A DNA stretch of 8,511 nt from Chloroflexota bacterium (GTDB taxonomy: Bacteria; Chloroflexota; Anaerolineae; Promineifilales; Promineifilaceae), in the NCBI GenBank assembly GCA_008501785.1, contig QQUD01000775.1, forward strand, positions 1-8,511, in the 5' to 3' direction. Positions 1-5,684 of the stretch are shown here, piece by piece; position 1 is the stretch's first letter, and every line of letters begins with the position of its first letter. The notes beneath the pieces are model-generated. The model saw nothing but the letters and a program-made list of their open reading frames with translations. It did no database searches and had not been told where the DNA came from. The position numbers and the translations under genes were made by a program.

Positions 1-1185
1 CAACACATTGCCAACCGCACGTAAATTTGCGTACAGCGGTTGTCCTGCTTCATTTACTGGTTGGAACGCATCGTTGACGGCAACACCACCCTGGAATACG
101 GGGTGTCCTTCGGGGTGCAAAAAGCTGGCGTGGAACCATTCATTTCGCTGCTGCGGCATGGTCAACGGCAAGTCAAAGACAACTTCCCGCACGCGTCCGC
201 TAATGTCGCTGTCAAATCCAGCGCCCAGCACGCCACCCGTTGCCAACACATATTGTTTGGCACGATGCCTCATGGGACGCGAACTTGTTTCGCTTTCAAC
301 CCAAGAGACGCTGCCGGGGGTTCCGTTAACGGCCGTTTTTTCCGCCCCAATCACTTCCATCCCCACCTCAACTCGCACACCCATGCTCAACAACTTGGCG
401 CGCAAAGCCTTAAACAATCGAATGCCAGGGACACTTGGCGGCAGCGTTGGAATTTCAAAAACAGATGTTTTCAACTGTTTTTCCAAAGTAGATAATACTG
501 TTTGATGCGCTTCCATTCCCAAAACTGCCGGGAAGCCGACCCGTTCACCATTCTTGATTTGAGGTTTAAGCGCCTTGGCAAGCTGCACCAATCGCTTCTG
601 ATCCGCTAATCCATTCGCCAGGTGAATCGTGTTGCTTTCATGGCGATCTGTGAGCAAATCTCCGGGCAAAATCAACGCTCGCGCCGGATACCCTTGTTTA
701 TTCAAGTTCTCTGCAATCAGCTTCGGATAAAAGTCGCGCAGTCCGCTGAATCCAACAATAACCATTGGCTCAGAGCGGCATAAATCACCCGCCACCTGCG
801 CTTGTGGTGCAAAAAAGGTTGGACGTGCCGCGCCCACTGGCGACGGCAGCAGCATGTTTTCGCCTGCTTTGGCTGCGCCTACGTATGGCAGCCCAATTTC
901 GGCCGTTAATGCCACAAATTCATCCAGATAAGCAGCCACTTTTTCAGAAGTGAGCTGCACGTAAGGATGCGCCGGTTTGGTTTCGCCAAGCGTAGCAAAG
1001 GCATCTTGAGGATTATTTACCAGTTCTTTTTGCAGGTAGCCAAGCAGATCAACTGTGCCCGCACTCCAATGCAGTGCGCCGCCTAACCCTTTCGCAATTA
1101 CTTTTGCCGTCAAGCCAGATTTTGCAGCTTTATAAGCGGTCATCAAGCCACTGAGTCCAGCACCGATTACGAGTACATCAATCAT
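1..1185 (-). CDS. glpB: Anaerobic glycerol-3-phosphate dehydrogenase subunit B (partial, C-terminus off window)
   Basis: The frame is open from an ATG at 1185 to the window edge: 395 codons with no stop. GlpB is the flavoprotein partner of GlpA in the GlpABC complex, which oxidises sn-glycerol-3-phosphate to DHAP and passes electrons through GlpC to the quinone pool at the inner face of the membrane. The N-terminus has a dinucleotide-binding fold with GAGLSG at residues 8-13, followed by LHWSAGTVDLL, matching the LHFSSGSLDLL region of E. coli GlpB. Further on, PTLPPSVPGIRL and a terminal ANLRAVGNVL closely track the E. coli protein. At about 420 residues for the family, only some 25-35 C-terminal residues are missing. 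The start follows a strong Shine-Dalgarno and overlaps the end of glpA by 8 nt, indicating translational coupling. A glpC gene is expected to the left. The assignment rests on remembered family sequences, and I am confident in it. Confidence 0.93.
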   Translation of the reverse strand, partial: MIDVLVIGAGLSGLMTAYKAAKSGLTAKVIAKGLGGALHWSAGTVDLLGYLQKELVNNPQDAFATLGETKPAHPYVQLTSEKVAAYLDEFVALTAEIGLPYVGAAKAGENMLLPSPVGAARPTFFAPQAQVAGDLCRSEPMVIVGFSGLRDFYPKLIAENLNKQGYPARALILPGDLLTDRHESNTIHLANGLADQKRLVQLAKALKPQIKNGERVGFPAVLGMEAHQTVLSTLEKQLKTSVFEIPTLPPSVPGIRLFKALRAKLLSMGVRVEVGMEVIGAEKTAVNGTPGSVSWVESETSSRPMRHRAKQYVLATGGVLGAGFDSDISGRVREVVFDLPLTMPQQRNEWFHASFLHPEGHPVFQGGVAVNDAFQPVNEAGQPLYANLRAVGNVL

Positions 1186-2950
1186 TAGACACCTCCTCAG
1201 ACTCTCTGGGTGTCACATCAAAATGATAAAAGTCTGTCAATGGACTGGCGAGCTGTTCATCTGGCAAGTTTTCGACATTCATCAGGCTCAGGTAGATCAG
1301 TTCATCCAGCCGTTCTTGTTTAAGCTGTCGCCCCCACAAAATTGGAGAGACGCCTTTCCAGCGTTCTTGTAAAAAGTCACGCAGCAGTAAATTGGGGCTG
1401 AAGTTGGAAACGGCCGTTTCCTCTCCCCCATCCCCCTTACCATTGCCATTTTTGCGCGTGTGATGCCCAGGCGATTGAATATACGCCACATCCCAATCCG
1501 CCTTCTCCGTTGCATCATCACGGATATTGTCTTGCCATGCGCCCGAATGACGCAGTTCGTGCAAAATGCCCGTTGCCCGGTACGTGCAGAACCCACCCTG
1601 GCAAGGCCCTTTACCCAAACGCACATCGCGGCGCAAATCATCAAGCGTCAACGTTGGATTTGCTTTAACGGCGTGTTCAATCATAGCGCGAGTCACCAGT
1701 TCACATTCACAAACCAGTTCACCTTGCAGCTTTTTCTCTTCCACTTCGTGCAGACGATGGCCTAACCAGTAATGTCCTTGCTCGACGCCAGGAACTTGGG
1801 TGGTGGCTGTGGTACACGGCCGTTCCACCCCCAACTGTTCACACATCTTGTCCACGGTTGCTTCTGCCATCAGCCGGAAAGTGGTCCATTTACCACCAGT
1901 AATGGTCAACAAACCGCCAACGCCTTCACGCTCTTTATGATCGAGCATGGCTAACTTGCGGGTCACGTCGCGACCTTTGCCGCTGTTGTAGGTATCTTGG
2001 AATAACGGCCGTACACCCGCCCAAGCCCGCAACACTCGTGCATCCTTAATGCCAGGAACCATTTTGTCCCCTTCATCAAGCATTTTTTCCACTTCCCATG
2101 CTTCAATCTTTAGCTTTTCCGGATCAGGGACCGTCACAGAGGTCGTGCCAACGATGGCAACCGTGTGGCTTGGCACAATGATGTCACCATCCGATGGCAT
2201 TTTACAGCGATTTACCACCGTGTTTACCACCCGATGATTCATTGCCAACATGGTGCCCTTGCTCGGCATAATCACAACTTCTATGCCTGCCATAGCGGCA
2301 ATTTTGCCCGTCCAGGCCCCGGCCGCATTAATTACCATATCGGCATGAATTTCAATGACTTCGCCATTTGCTTCATTGCGCACATGTGCGCCTGCAACCC
2401 GACGATTGCCATTCTCGCCAGCCATAATCAAATCGGTCACAGCATGGTAGGTCAAAATGTTTGCACCACATACTTTCGCCGCTTGGGCGGTCGCATGAGC
2501 TGCCAAAAAGCTGTCAGAACTGCCATCTGGCACCTCAAACACGCGCACCAATCTTGGATTTAGTAAGGGTTCGCGCCGCAGAGCTTCAGCTACCGGAATT
2601 TCTGTGCAAGGAATGCCAACCTCGGCACAACCGGCTTTAAACCGCTCTGGGAATTCCCCTTCATCCTCAGGCGTCACCACAAAAAAGCCACTCGTATCTT
2701 CAATACAATGGGCATGTGTATAACGCAAAATCTGATTTTCTTGAATACATTCACGCGCACCATGTGGGTCTTTAACCGCATAACGGCCGCCACTGTGCAA
2801 TAAACCATGATAACGGCCGCTTGTGCCATGAGCCAGGTCCCGCCGCTCCACAAGAACCACCTTGAATCCTCGTAAAGCGGCATCCCAGGCGACACCCGTC
2901 CCGGTTGCACCCCCACCAATTACCAACACTTCCGTTTCAATTTTCCGCAT
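1178..2950 (-). CDS. glpA: Anaerobic glycerol-3-phosphate dehydrogenase subunit A, with extended linker
   Basis: The 590-residue protein is the catalytic FAD subunit of GlpABC, converting glycerol-3-phosphate to DHAP. The N-terminal Rossmann motif is VIGGGATG (residues 10-17), followed by the family signature SGRYHGLLHSGGRYAV (residues 44-59). FAD-binding NAAGAW is at 208-213, and the DAO-fold segment LLTITGGKWTTFR at 347-359. A BFD-like [2Fe-2S] domain follows, with a CxC pair (C414, C416) and a Cx4C pair (C450, C455). This domain separates GlpA from the aerobic GlpD type. A conserved C-terminal segment FLQERWKG (526-533) closes the fold. The protein is about 50 residues longer than E. coli GlpA. 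Most of the excess is a low-complexity Gly/Asn/Lys-rich linker around 497-513, which also encodes a perfect DNA palindrome. Start at 2950 is supported by a GAGGAGG ribosome site. It overlaps glpB by 8 nt and lies 275 bp downstream of glpK. Confidence 0.95.
   Translation of the reverse strand: MRKIETEVLVIGGGATGTGVAWDAALRGFKVVLVERRDLAHGTSGRYHGLLHSGGRYAVKDPHGARECIQENQILRYTHAHCIEDTSGFFVVTPEDEGEFPERFKAGCAEVGIPCTEIPVAEALRREPLLNPRLVRVFEVPDGSSDSFLAAHATAQAAKVCGANILTYHAVTDLIMAGENGNRRVAGAHVRNEANGEVIEIHADMVINAAGAWTGKIAAMAGIEVVIMPSKGTMLAMNHRVVNTVVNRCKMPSDGDIIVPSHTVAIVGTTSVTVPDPEKLKIEAWEVEKMLDEGDKMVPGIKDARVLRAWAGVRPLFQDTYNSGKGRDVTRKLAMLDHKEREGVGGLLTITGGKWTTFRLMAEATVDKMCEQLGVERPCTTATTQVPGVEQGHYWLGHRLHEVEEKKLQGELVCECELVTRAMIEHAVKANPTLTLDDLRRDVRLGKGPCQGGFCTYRATGILHELRHSGAWQDNIRDDATEKADWDVAYIQSPGHHTRKNGNGKGDGGEETAVSNFSPNLLLRDFLQERWKGVSPILWGRQLKQERLDELIYLSLMNVENLPDEQLASPLTDFYHFDVTPRESEEVSND
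1191..1197 (-). promoter_or_regulatory. Strong Shine-Dalgarno of glpB inside the end of glpA
   Basis: On the minus strand this reads AGGAGGT, a full match to the anti-Shine-Dalgarno core, five bases before the glpB ATG. It lies within the last codons of glpA, and glpA's TGA (1180-1178) falls after the glpB start. Ribosomes finishing glpA can therefore re-initiate directly on glpB, which fits 1:1 production of the two subunits. It also fixes the glpB start codon. Confidence 0.85.
1406..1421. repeat. 16-bp perfect palindrome GGAAACGGCCGTTTCC, copy 1 (in glpA)
   Basis: This is a perfect self-complementary 16-mer inside glpA, in the part encoding the low-complexity linker (about residues 510-515, read as ETAVS). 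An identical 16-mer lies in dhaL at 4978-4993. Both contain the ACGGCCGT core that recurs through the glp/dha genes. Two identical perfect palindromes in non-homologous genes suggest a DNA-level repeat, not shared protein ancestry. Confidence 0.85.
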
Positions 2951-2959
2951 TCGTTCTAG

Positions 2960-2984
2960 CCTCCTCGCCTGATTGGAAAATCAG
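2960..2984 (-). promoter_or_regulatory. glpA ribosome-binding site with adjacent leader hairpin
   Basis: The minus strand reads GAGGAGG at 2966-2960, nine bases before the glpA ATG. Immediately upstream, 2984-2969 forms a perfect 6-bp stem with a 4-base loop (CTGATT-TTCC-AATCAG). The stem ends two bases from the Shine-Dalgarno, so it could affect ribosome access or mRNA stability. There is no following T-run, so it is not a terminator. Any regulatory role is inferred. Confidence 0.5.
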
Positions 2985-3006
2985 TTAGGCTATGTTTCCG
3001 TAAAAC

Positions 3007-3035
3007 AATATTTTGTAAATTGCAAAAGTTTTCAA
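3007..3035 (-). promoter_or_regulatory. Weak candidate promoter for glpAB
   Basis: On the minus strand TTGAAA (3035-3030) is followed after 17 bases by AATATT (3012-3007), within AT-rich DNA about 60-85 bases before glpA. The -35 is a fair match to the primary sigma consensus but the -10 is poor (4 of 6). The 275-bp gap from glpK makes an internal promoter plausible. This is only a consensus-level guess. Confidence 0.25.
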
Positions 3036-3090
3036 ATTTCTTGACTAAATTCAGAAAGGGACATATCAACTTTACAATTTTGATCCAAGA

Positions 3091-3154
3091 GGGCGACCAC
3101 AAGGGTCCGCCCCTACTGGAGGGCAATTCGTAGGGGCGACCACAAGGGTCGCCC
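3091..3154. repeat. REP-like inverted doublet able to form a cruciform (glpK-glpA gap)
   Basis: Two copies of a palindromic unit lie head to head. The right copy at 3134-3154 is itself a perfect hairpin (GGGCGACC-ACAAG-GGTCGCCC). The left copy at 3091-3112 is the same with one extra C. The flanking CGCCCCTAC (3108-3116) and GTAGGGGCG (3130-3138) are exact complements around a 13-base spacer, and the outer GGGCGACC/GGTCGCCC arms also pair. The whole 64 bp can fold into one long stem with a 5-base internal mismatch and one bulge. It sits downstream of glpK and upstream of glpA without a T-run. It may stabilise the glpK 3' end or partly uncouple glpK from glpAB. The type resembles BIME/REP elements; the family is not identified. 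Confidence 0.75.
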
Positions 3155-3225
3155 AAAATGTGTAAAGATCATGCATTTAATTCTGAACCATAAAGTCAGT
3201 AACACCAATTCAATTAACACTACAA

Positions 3226-4731
3226 TTAATCAGTCCAATCGAAGGATTTCGTAACTGCTTTCTTCCATTCTGTGTAATATTCTGTGTTTGCTTTACTGCC
3301 TTCTTTCGGTTGCCAGGTCTTGTCAATGCCCCAGTTTTCACGCATTTCGTCGGTGTTTTTCCAGAAACCAACGGCCAATCCGGCTGCATAAGCAGCCCCT
3401 AACGCAGTTGTTTCCGCAACCTTCGGGCGCACCACGGGTACACCCAGTACGTCCGACTGGAATTGCATCAACAATTCGTTGAAAACCATACCCCCATCAA
3501 CCTTCAACGCAGTCAGGTCCACACCAGAGTCAGCATTCATGGCATCGATGACTTCGCGGGTCTGGTATGCGGTTGCTTCCAGGGTGGCGCGGGCAAAGTG
3601 ACCACGATTAACGTAGCGGGTCATGCCAGCTATCACACCACGGGCGCTGTCTTTCCAATAAGGCGCATACAAACCCGAGAAGGCAGGCACAAAGTAGATG
3701 CCACCATTATCTTCAACAGTCCTGGCCAAATCTTCAACTTCTTTTGCAGAACTAATCAGCTGCAAGTTGTCACGCAGCCATTGCACCAACGCACCCGCAA
3801 TCGCAATGGACCCTTCCAAAGCGTACACGGCTTTCTCGTCACCAAATTTGTAGCATAAGGTGGTTAGAAGACCGTTTTGGGACGGGACAATGTCGGTGCC
3901 CGTGTTCATAATCATGAAACAGCCGGTGCCGTAGGTGTTTTTGGCTTCACCAGCGCTAAAGCAGGCTTGCCCAACTGTGGCAGCCTGTTGATCACCCAAG
4001 TCACCAGCAATTGGCAAACGGCCGCCAAACGGGCCATCTTCTAATGTGTAACCATACACTTCTGAGGATGATTTAATGGCTGGCAGCATGGTCATGGGAA
4101 TACCCATTGCCGCCGCAATTTCTTCGTTCCAGGTCAATGTATCTAGATTCATGAGCATGGTGCGGGAAGCATTGGTAACGTCGGTTACATGCACGCCCCC
4201 GTTCGGCCCACCTGTCAGGTTCCAGATTACCCAGGTATCAATGTTACCGAAGATAGCATCCCCTGTGTCTGCTGCTGCGCGAATTGCGGGTACATTATCC
4301 AGCAGCCATTTAACTTTGAGGCCAGAGAAGTAGGTGGCGAGCGGCAACCCAACTTGTGATCGGAAACGATCTTGCCCACCATCTTTGGCCATTTCCACAA
4401 CCACATTTGCATTGCGGGTATCTTGCCATACCAAGGCATTGTGGAGTGGTTTACCGGTGTTTTTGTCCCAGACAAGGGTCGTTTCACGCTGGTTGGTGAT
4501 ACCGACTGCAGCTAAATCTGCTGTAGTAATACCAGCTTTTCTCATGGCACCTTTGATAACATCTTGGGTGCGTTCCCAAATTTCCAATGGATCATGTTCA
4601 ACCCAACCAGGCTTGGGAAAGATTTGTTCATGTTCGAGTTGGTGAACCCCAACTGATTCCCCTGAATGATTAAAAATCATGCAACGGGTACTGGTTGTAC
4701 CCTGGTCAATTGCAGCAACGTATTTTGCCAT
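3226..4731 (-). CDS. glpK: Glycerol kinase
   Basis: This 501-residue FGGY-family kinase phosphorylates glycerol with ATP to give sn-glycerol-3-phosphate, the substrate of GlpAB encoded just downstream. Visible motifs include the N-terminal phosphate-binding [10 protein letters not shown] (residues 7-16), the glycerol-contacting NQRET (80-84), WQDTR (102-106), the catalytic Asp in GDQQA (D247), and FSGLYAPYW (351-359). The C-terminal ATPase domain has [14 protein letters not shown] (410-423) and [11 protein letters not shown] (441-451). Length and motif order match the family (about 500 residues), with no truncation. The loop before the catalytic Asp ([10 protein letters not shown]) lacks the HFYG-type histidine that HPr phosphorylates in Firmicutes enzymes, but keeps an Arg near the position used for fructose-1,6-bisphosphate inhibition in E. 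coli. That alignment is by eye. Start at 4731 is set by GAGGAG ten bases upstream. Confidence 0.97.
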   Translation of the reverse strand: MAKYVAAIDQGTTSTRCMIFNHSGESVGVHQLEHEQIFPKPGWVEHDPLEIWERTQDVIKGAMRKAGITTADLAAVGITNQRETTLVWDKNTGKPLHNALVWQDTRNANVVVEMAKDGGQDRFRSQVGLPLATYFSGLKVKWLLDNVPAIRAAADTGDAIFGNIDTWVIWNLTGGPNGGVHVTDVTNASRTMLMNLDTLTWNEEIAAAMGIPMTMLPAIKSSSEVYGYTLEDGPFGGRLPIAGDLGDQQAATVGQACFSAGEAKNTYGTGCFMIMNTGTDIVPSQNGLLTTLCYKFGDEKAVYALEGSIAIAGALVQWLRDNLQLISSAKEVEDLARTVEDNGGIYFVPAFSGLYAPYWKDSARGVIAGMTRYVNRGHFARATLEATAYQTREVIDAMNADSGVDLTALKVDGGMVFNELLMQFQSDVLGVPVVRPKVAETTALGAAYAAGLAVGFWKNTDEMRENWGIDKTWQPKEGSKANTEYYTEWKKAVTKSFDWTD

Positions 4732-4738
4732 ATCTTAA

Positions 4739-4769
4739 AAACTCCTCTGTAAACAAACTCCTCTGTAAA
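4739..4769 (-). repeat. Tandem 15-bp direct repeat duplicating the glpK Shine-Dalgarno
   Basis: The plus strand carries AAACTCCTCTGTAAA at 4739-4753 and again at 4755-4769, exact copies with a 16-bp period. On the minus strand each gives GAGGAG. The proximal one is ten bases before the glpK ATG and well placed for initiation. The distal one is 16 bases further upstream and has no start codon of its own. It could be a recent slippage duplication or a ribosome standby site; function is unproven. Confidence 0.7.
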
Positions 4770-4770
4770 T

Positions 4771-4808
4771 CGAATTGCTAATTCGATATGCGATTTGGCA
4801 AATCGCAT
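4771..4808. repeat. Pair of adjacent perfect palindromes (dhaL-glpK gap)
   Basis: Two hairpins lie side by side. CGAATT-GCT-AATTCG occupies 4771-4785 (6-bp stem). ATGCGATTT-GGC-AAATCGCAT occupies 4788-4808 (9-bp stem, 3-base loop, no mismatch). They begin 17 bases after the dhaL stop and end just before the duplicated glpK ribosome site. On the minus strand no U-tract follows, so a classical intrinsic terminator is not supported. A REP-like mRNA-stabilising element or an operator is possible. The two share an AT-rich stem with a three-base loop and may be variants of one element. Confidence 0.6.
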
Positions 4809-4824
4809 TACGGATTTTCATTTA

Positions 4825-5454
4825 TTATGCTTTCACGGCATCGAGTAAAGCATTTATTATTAAGTAAGATGAGGTCGCGCCGGGGTCTTGGTGACCAATG
4901 CTGCGTTCACCCAGGTAGCTGGCACGACCTTTACGTGCCTGGAGAGGAATGGTATTTTTCATGCCTTGTTGGGCGGCGGAAACGGCCGTTTCCAACACCC
5001 CCACCGTATCCTGACCATCAGCCATTGCACGTTGCAGCGCATCCAGCGCCGGAGACCATGCATCAAACATCGTCTTGTCTTCTAGCTTTGCACCCCCACG
5101 TTGTACAATGCCATCCACACCAGCTTTCAACATCTTATAAAGATCATCATTTGATAGCGCTTCTTTCGCAACAGCCGCCATGCCACTACGCATAAAAAAG
5201 GTGCCGTACAGTGGACCACTGGCACCACCCACACTCGAAATCAGCGTCATGCCAATTGCCTTCAGGATGTCACCAATATCTCTATCTGCCACAGTCGGCA
5301 GCATTTCCACCACTTTTTTAAAGCCCCGGTCCATGTTTGCCCCATGATCAGCATCACCAATAGGTGAGTCGAGTTGTGTCAGATAATCTTTATTTTTGTT
5401 TAGAATAACGGCCGTGTTTTCCAACCATTTCACAATTTGTGTTTTGGTTACCAC
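4825..5454 (-). CDS. dhaL: Dihydroxyacetone kinase, ADP-binding subunit
   Basis: The 209-residue DhaL carries the ADP that serves as a permanently bound coenzyme and transfers phosphate to DHA held by DhaK. The N-terminal LDSPIGDADHGANM (residues 28-41) holds the three Mg-binding aspartates D29, D34 and D36, equivalent to D30, D35 and D37 of E. coli DhaL. VGGASGPLYGTFF (74-86) is the glycine-rich nucleotide site, and GHQDPGATSS near the C-terminus completes it. Length matches E. coli DhaL (210). The start is GTG at 5454, preceded at about 9 bases by GAGAGGG; no ATG is available upstream in frame. DhaL is a separate chain, as in phosphotransferase-dependent kinases, unlike the fused ATP-dependent type. 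It lies 230 bp downstream of dhaK and 93 bp upstream of glpK, all on one strand. Confidence 0.95.
   Translation of the reverse strand: MVTKTQIVKWLENTAVILNKNKDYLTQLDSPIGDADHGANMDRGFKKVVEMLPTVADRDIGDILKAIGMTLISSVGGASGPLYGTFFMRSGMAAVAKEALSNDDLYKMLKAGVDGIVQRGGAKLEDKTMFDAWSPALDALQRAMADGQDTVGVLETAVSAAQQGMKNTIPLQARKGRASYLGERSIGHQDPGATSSYLIINALLDAVKA
4978..4993. repeat. 16-bp perfect palindrome GGAAACGGCCGTTTCC, copy 2 (in dhaL)
   Basis: This is base-for-base identical to the palindrome at 1406-1421 in glpA, and is also read in the same frame (ETAVS, DhaL residues about 154-158). DhaL and GlpA are unrelated proteins, so the shared 16-mer points to selection or spread at the DNA level. It is one of the twelve CGGCCG sites. 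Confidence 0.85.
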
Positions 5455-5483
5455 AGTAAAAAGCCCTCTCTAAGATAAGAATT

Positions 5484-5513
5484 GTAATCAGTGTCTAGTA
5501 TCCAGTAATCAGT
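5484..5513. repeat. Short direct repeat GTAATCAGT x2 upstream of dhaL
   Basis: GTAATCAGT occurs at 5484-5492 and 5505-5513, a 21-bp period (two helical turns), separated by GTCTAGTATCCA. It lies 30-59 bases upstream of the dhaL start. The spacing would suit a dimeric regulator, but the text also resembles simple ACTGGATACT-type intergenic repeats. I cannot decide between them. Confidence 0.4.
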
Positions 5514-5585
5514 TTACCACCATTGGCAGACTCGATATAATTTTTCTGGCAATCCTCACTAAGTAAGCACCCAGAATCAAGTTGC

Positions 5586-5634
5586 TGGAGTGGAGGCTTT
5601 AGCCGGAACGGTTCCGGCTAAAGCCTCTACTCCA
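5586..5634. repeat. 49-bp near-perfect palindrome in the dhaK-dhaL gap
   Basis: The left arm 5586-5609 and right arm 5611-5634 are 24 bases each, around a single central G at 5610. They are complementary at 23 of 24 positions, and the exception (5592/5628) would be a G-U pair in one RNA orientation. The core is GGCTTTAGCCGGAAC, itself containing the sub-palindrome GGCTTTAGCC. It lies 51 bases after the dhaK stop and about 130 bases before the dhaL start. With no T-run it is more likely a mobile or REP-type repeat, or an mRNA-stabilising stem, than a terminator. Confidence 0.8.
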
Positions 5635-5684
5635 TACAGAGAAGTAATTTCGAGACGCTTACTAATACTTTTTACGGTTTACGC

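Noticed and set aside
8..505. Long plus-strand open frames opposite glpB, and similar ones opposite glpA, glpK, dhaL and dhaK
   Set aside because: They lie antisense to well-supported genes, lack ribosome sites and recognisable domains, and are Cys/His/Pro-rich in the way of shadow frames.
3091..3154. CRISPR array
   Set aside because: There are only two units, they face each other, the intervening 13 bp is too short for a spacer, and no cas gene is present.
2956..3156. A 66-codon minus-strand open frame between glpK and glpA (GDPCGRPYELPSS...)
   Set aside because: Its N-terminal part is only a translation of the palindromic repeat doublet at 3091-3154, it has no ribosome site, and it is not protein-like. 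Such peptides are typical read-throughs of REP-like repeats.
4788..4808. Intrinsic terminator for dhaL at the 9-bp stem
   Set aside because: On the transcribed minus strand no U-tract follows the stem and the stem is AT-rich, so it was listed as a palindrome only.
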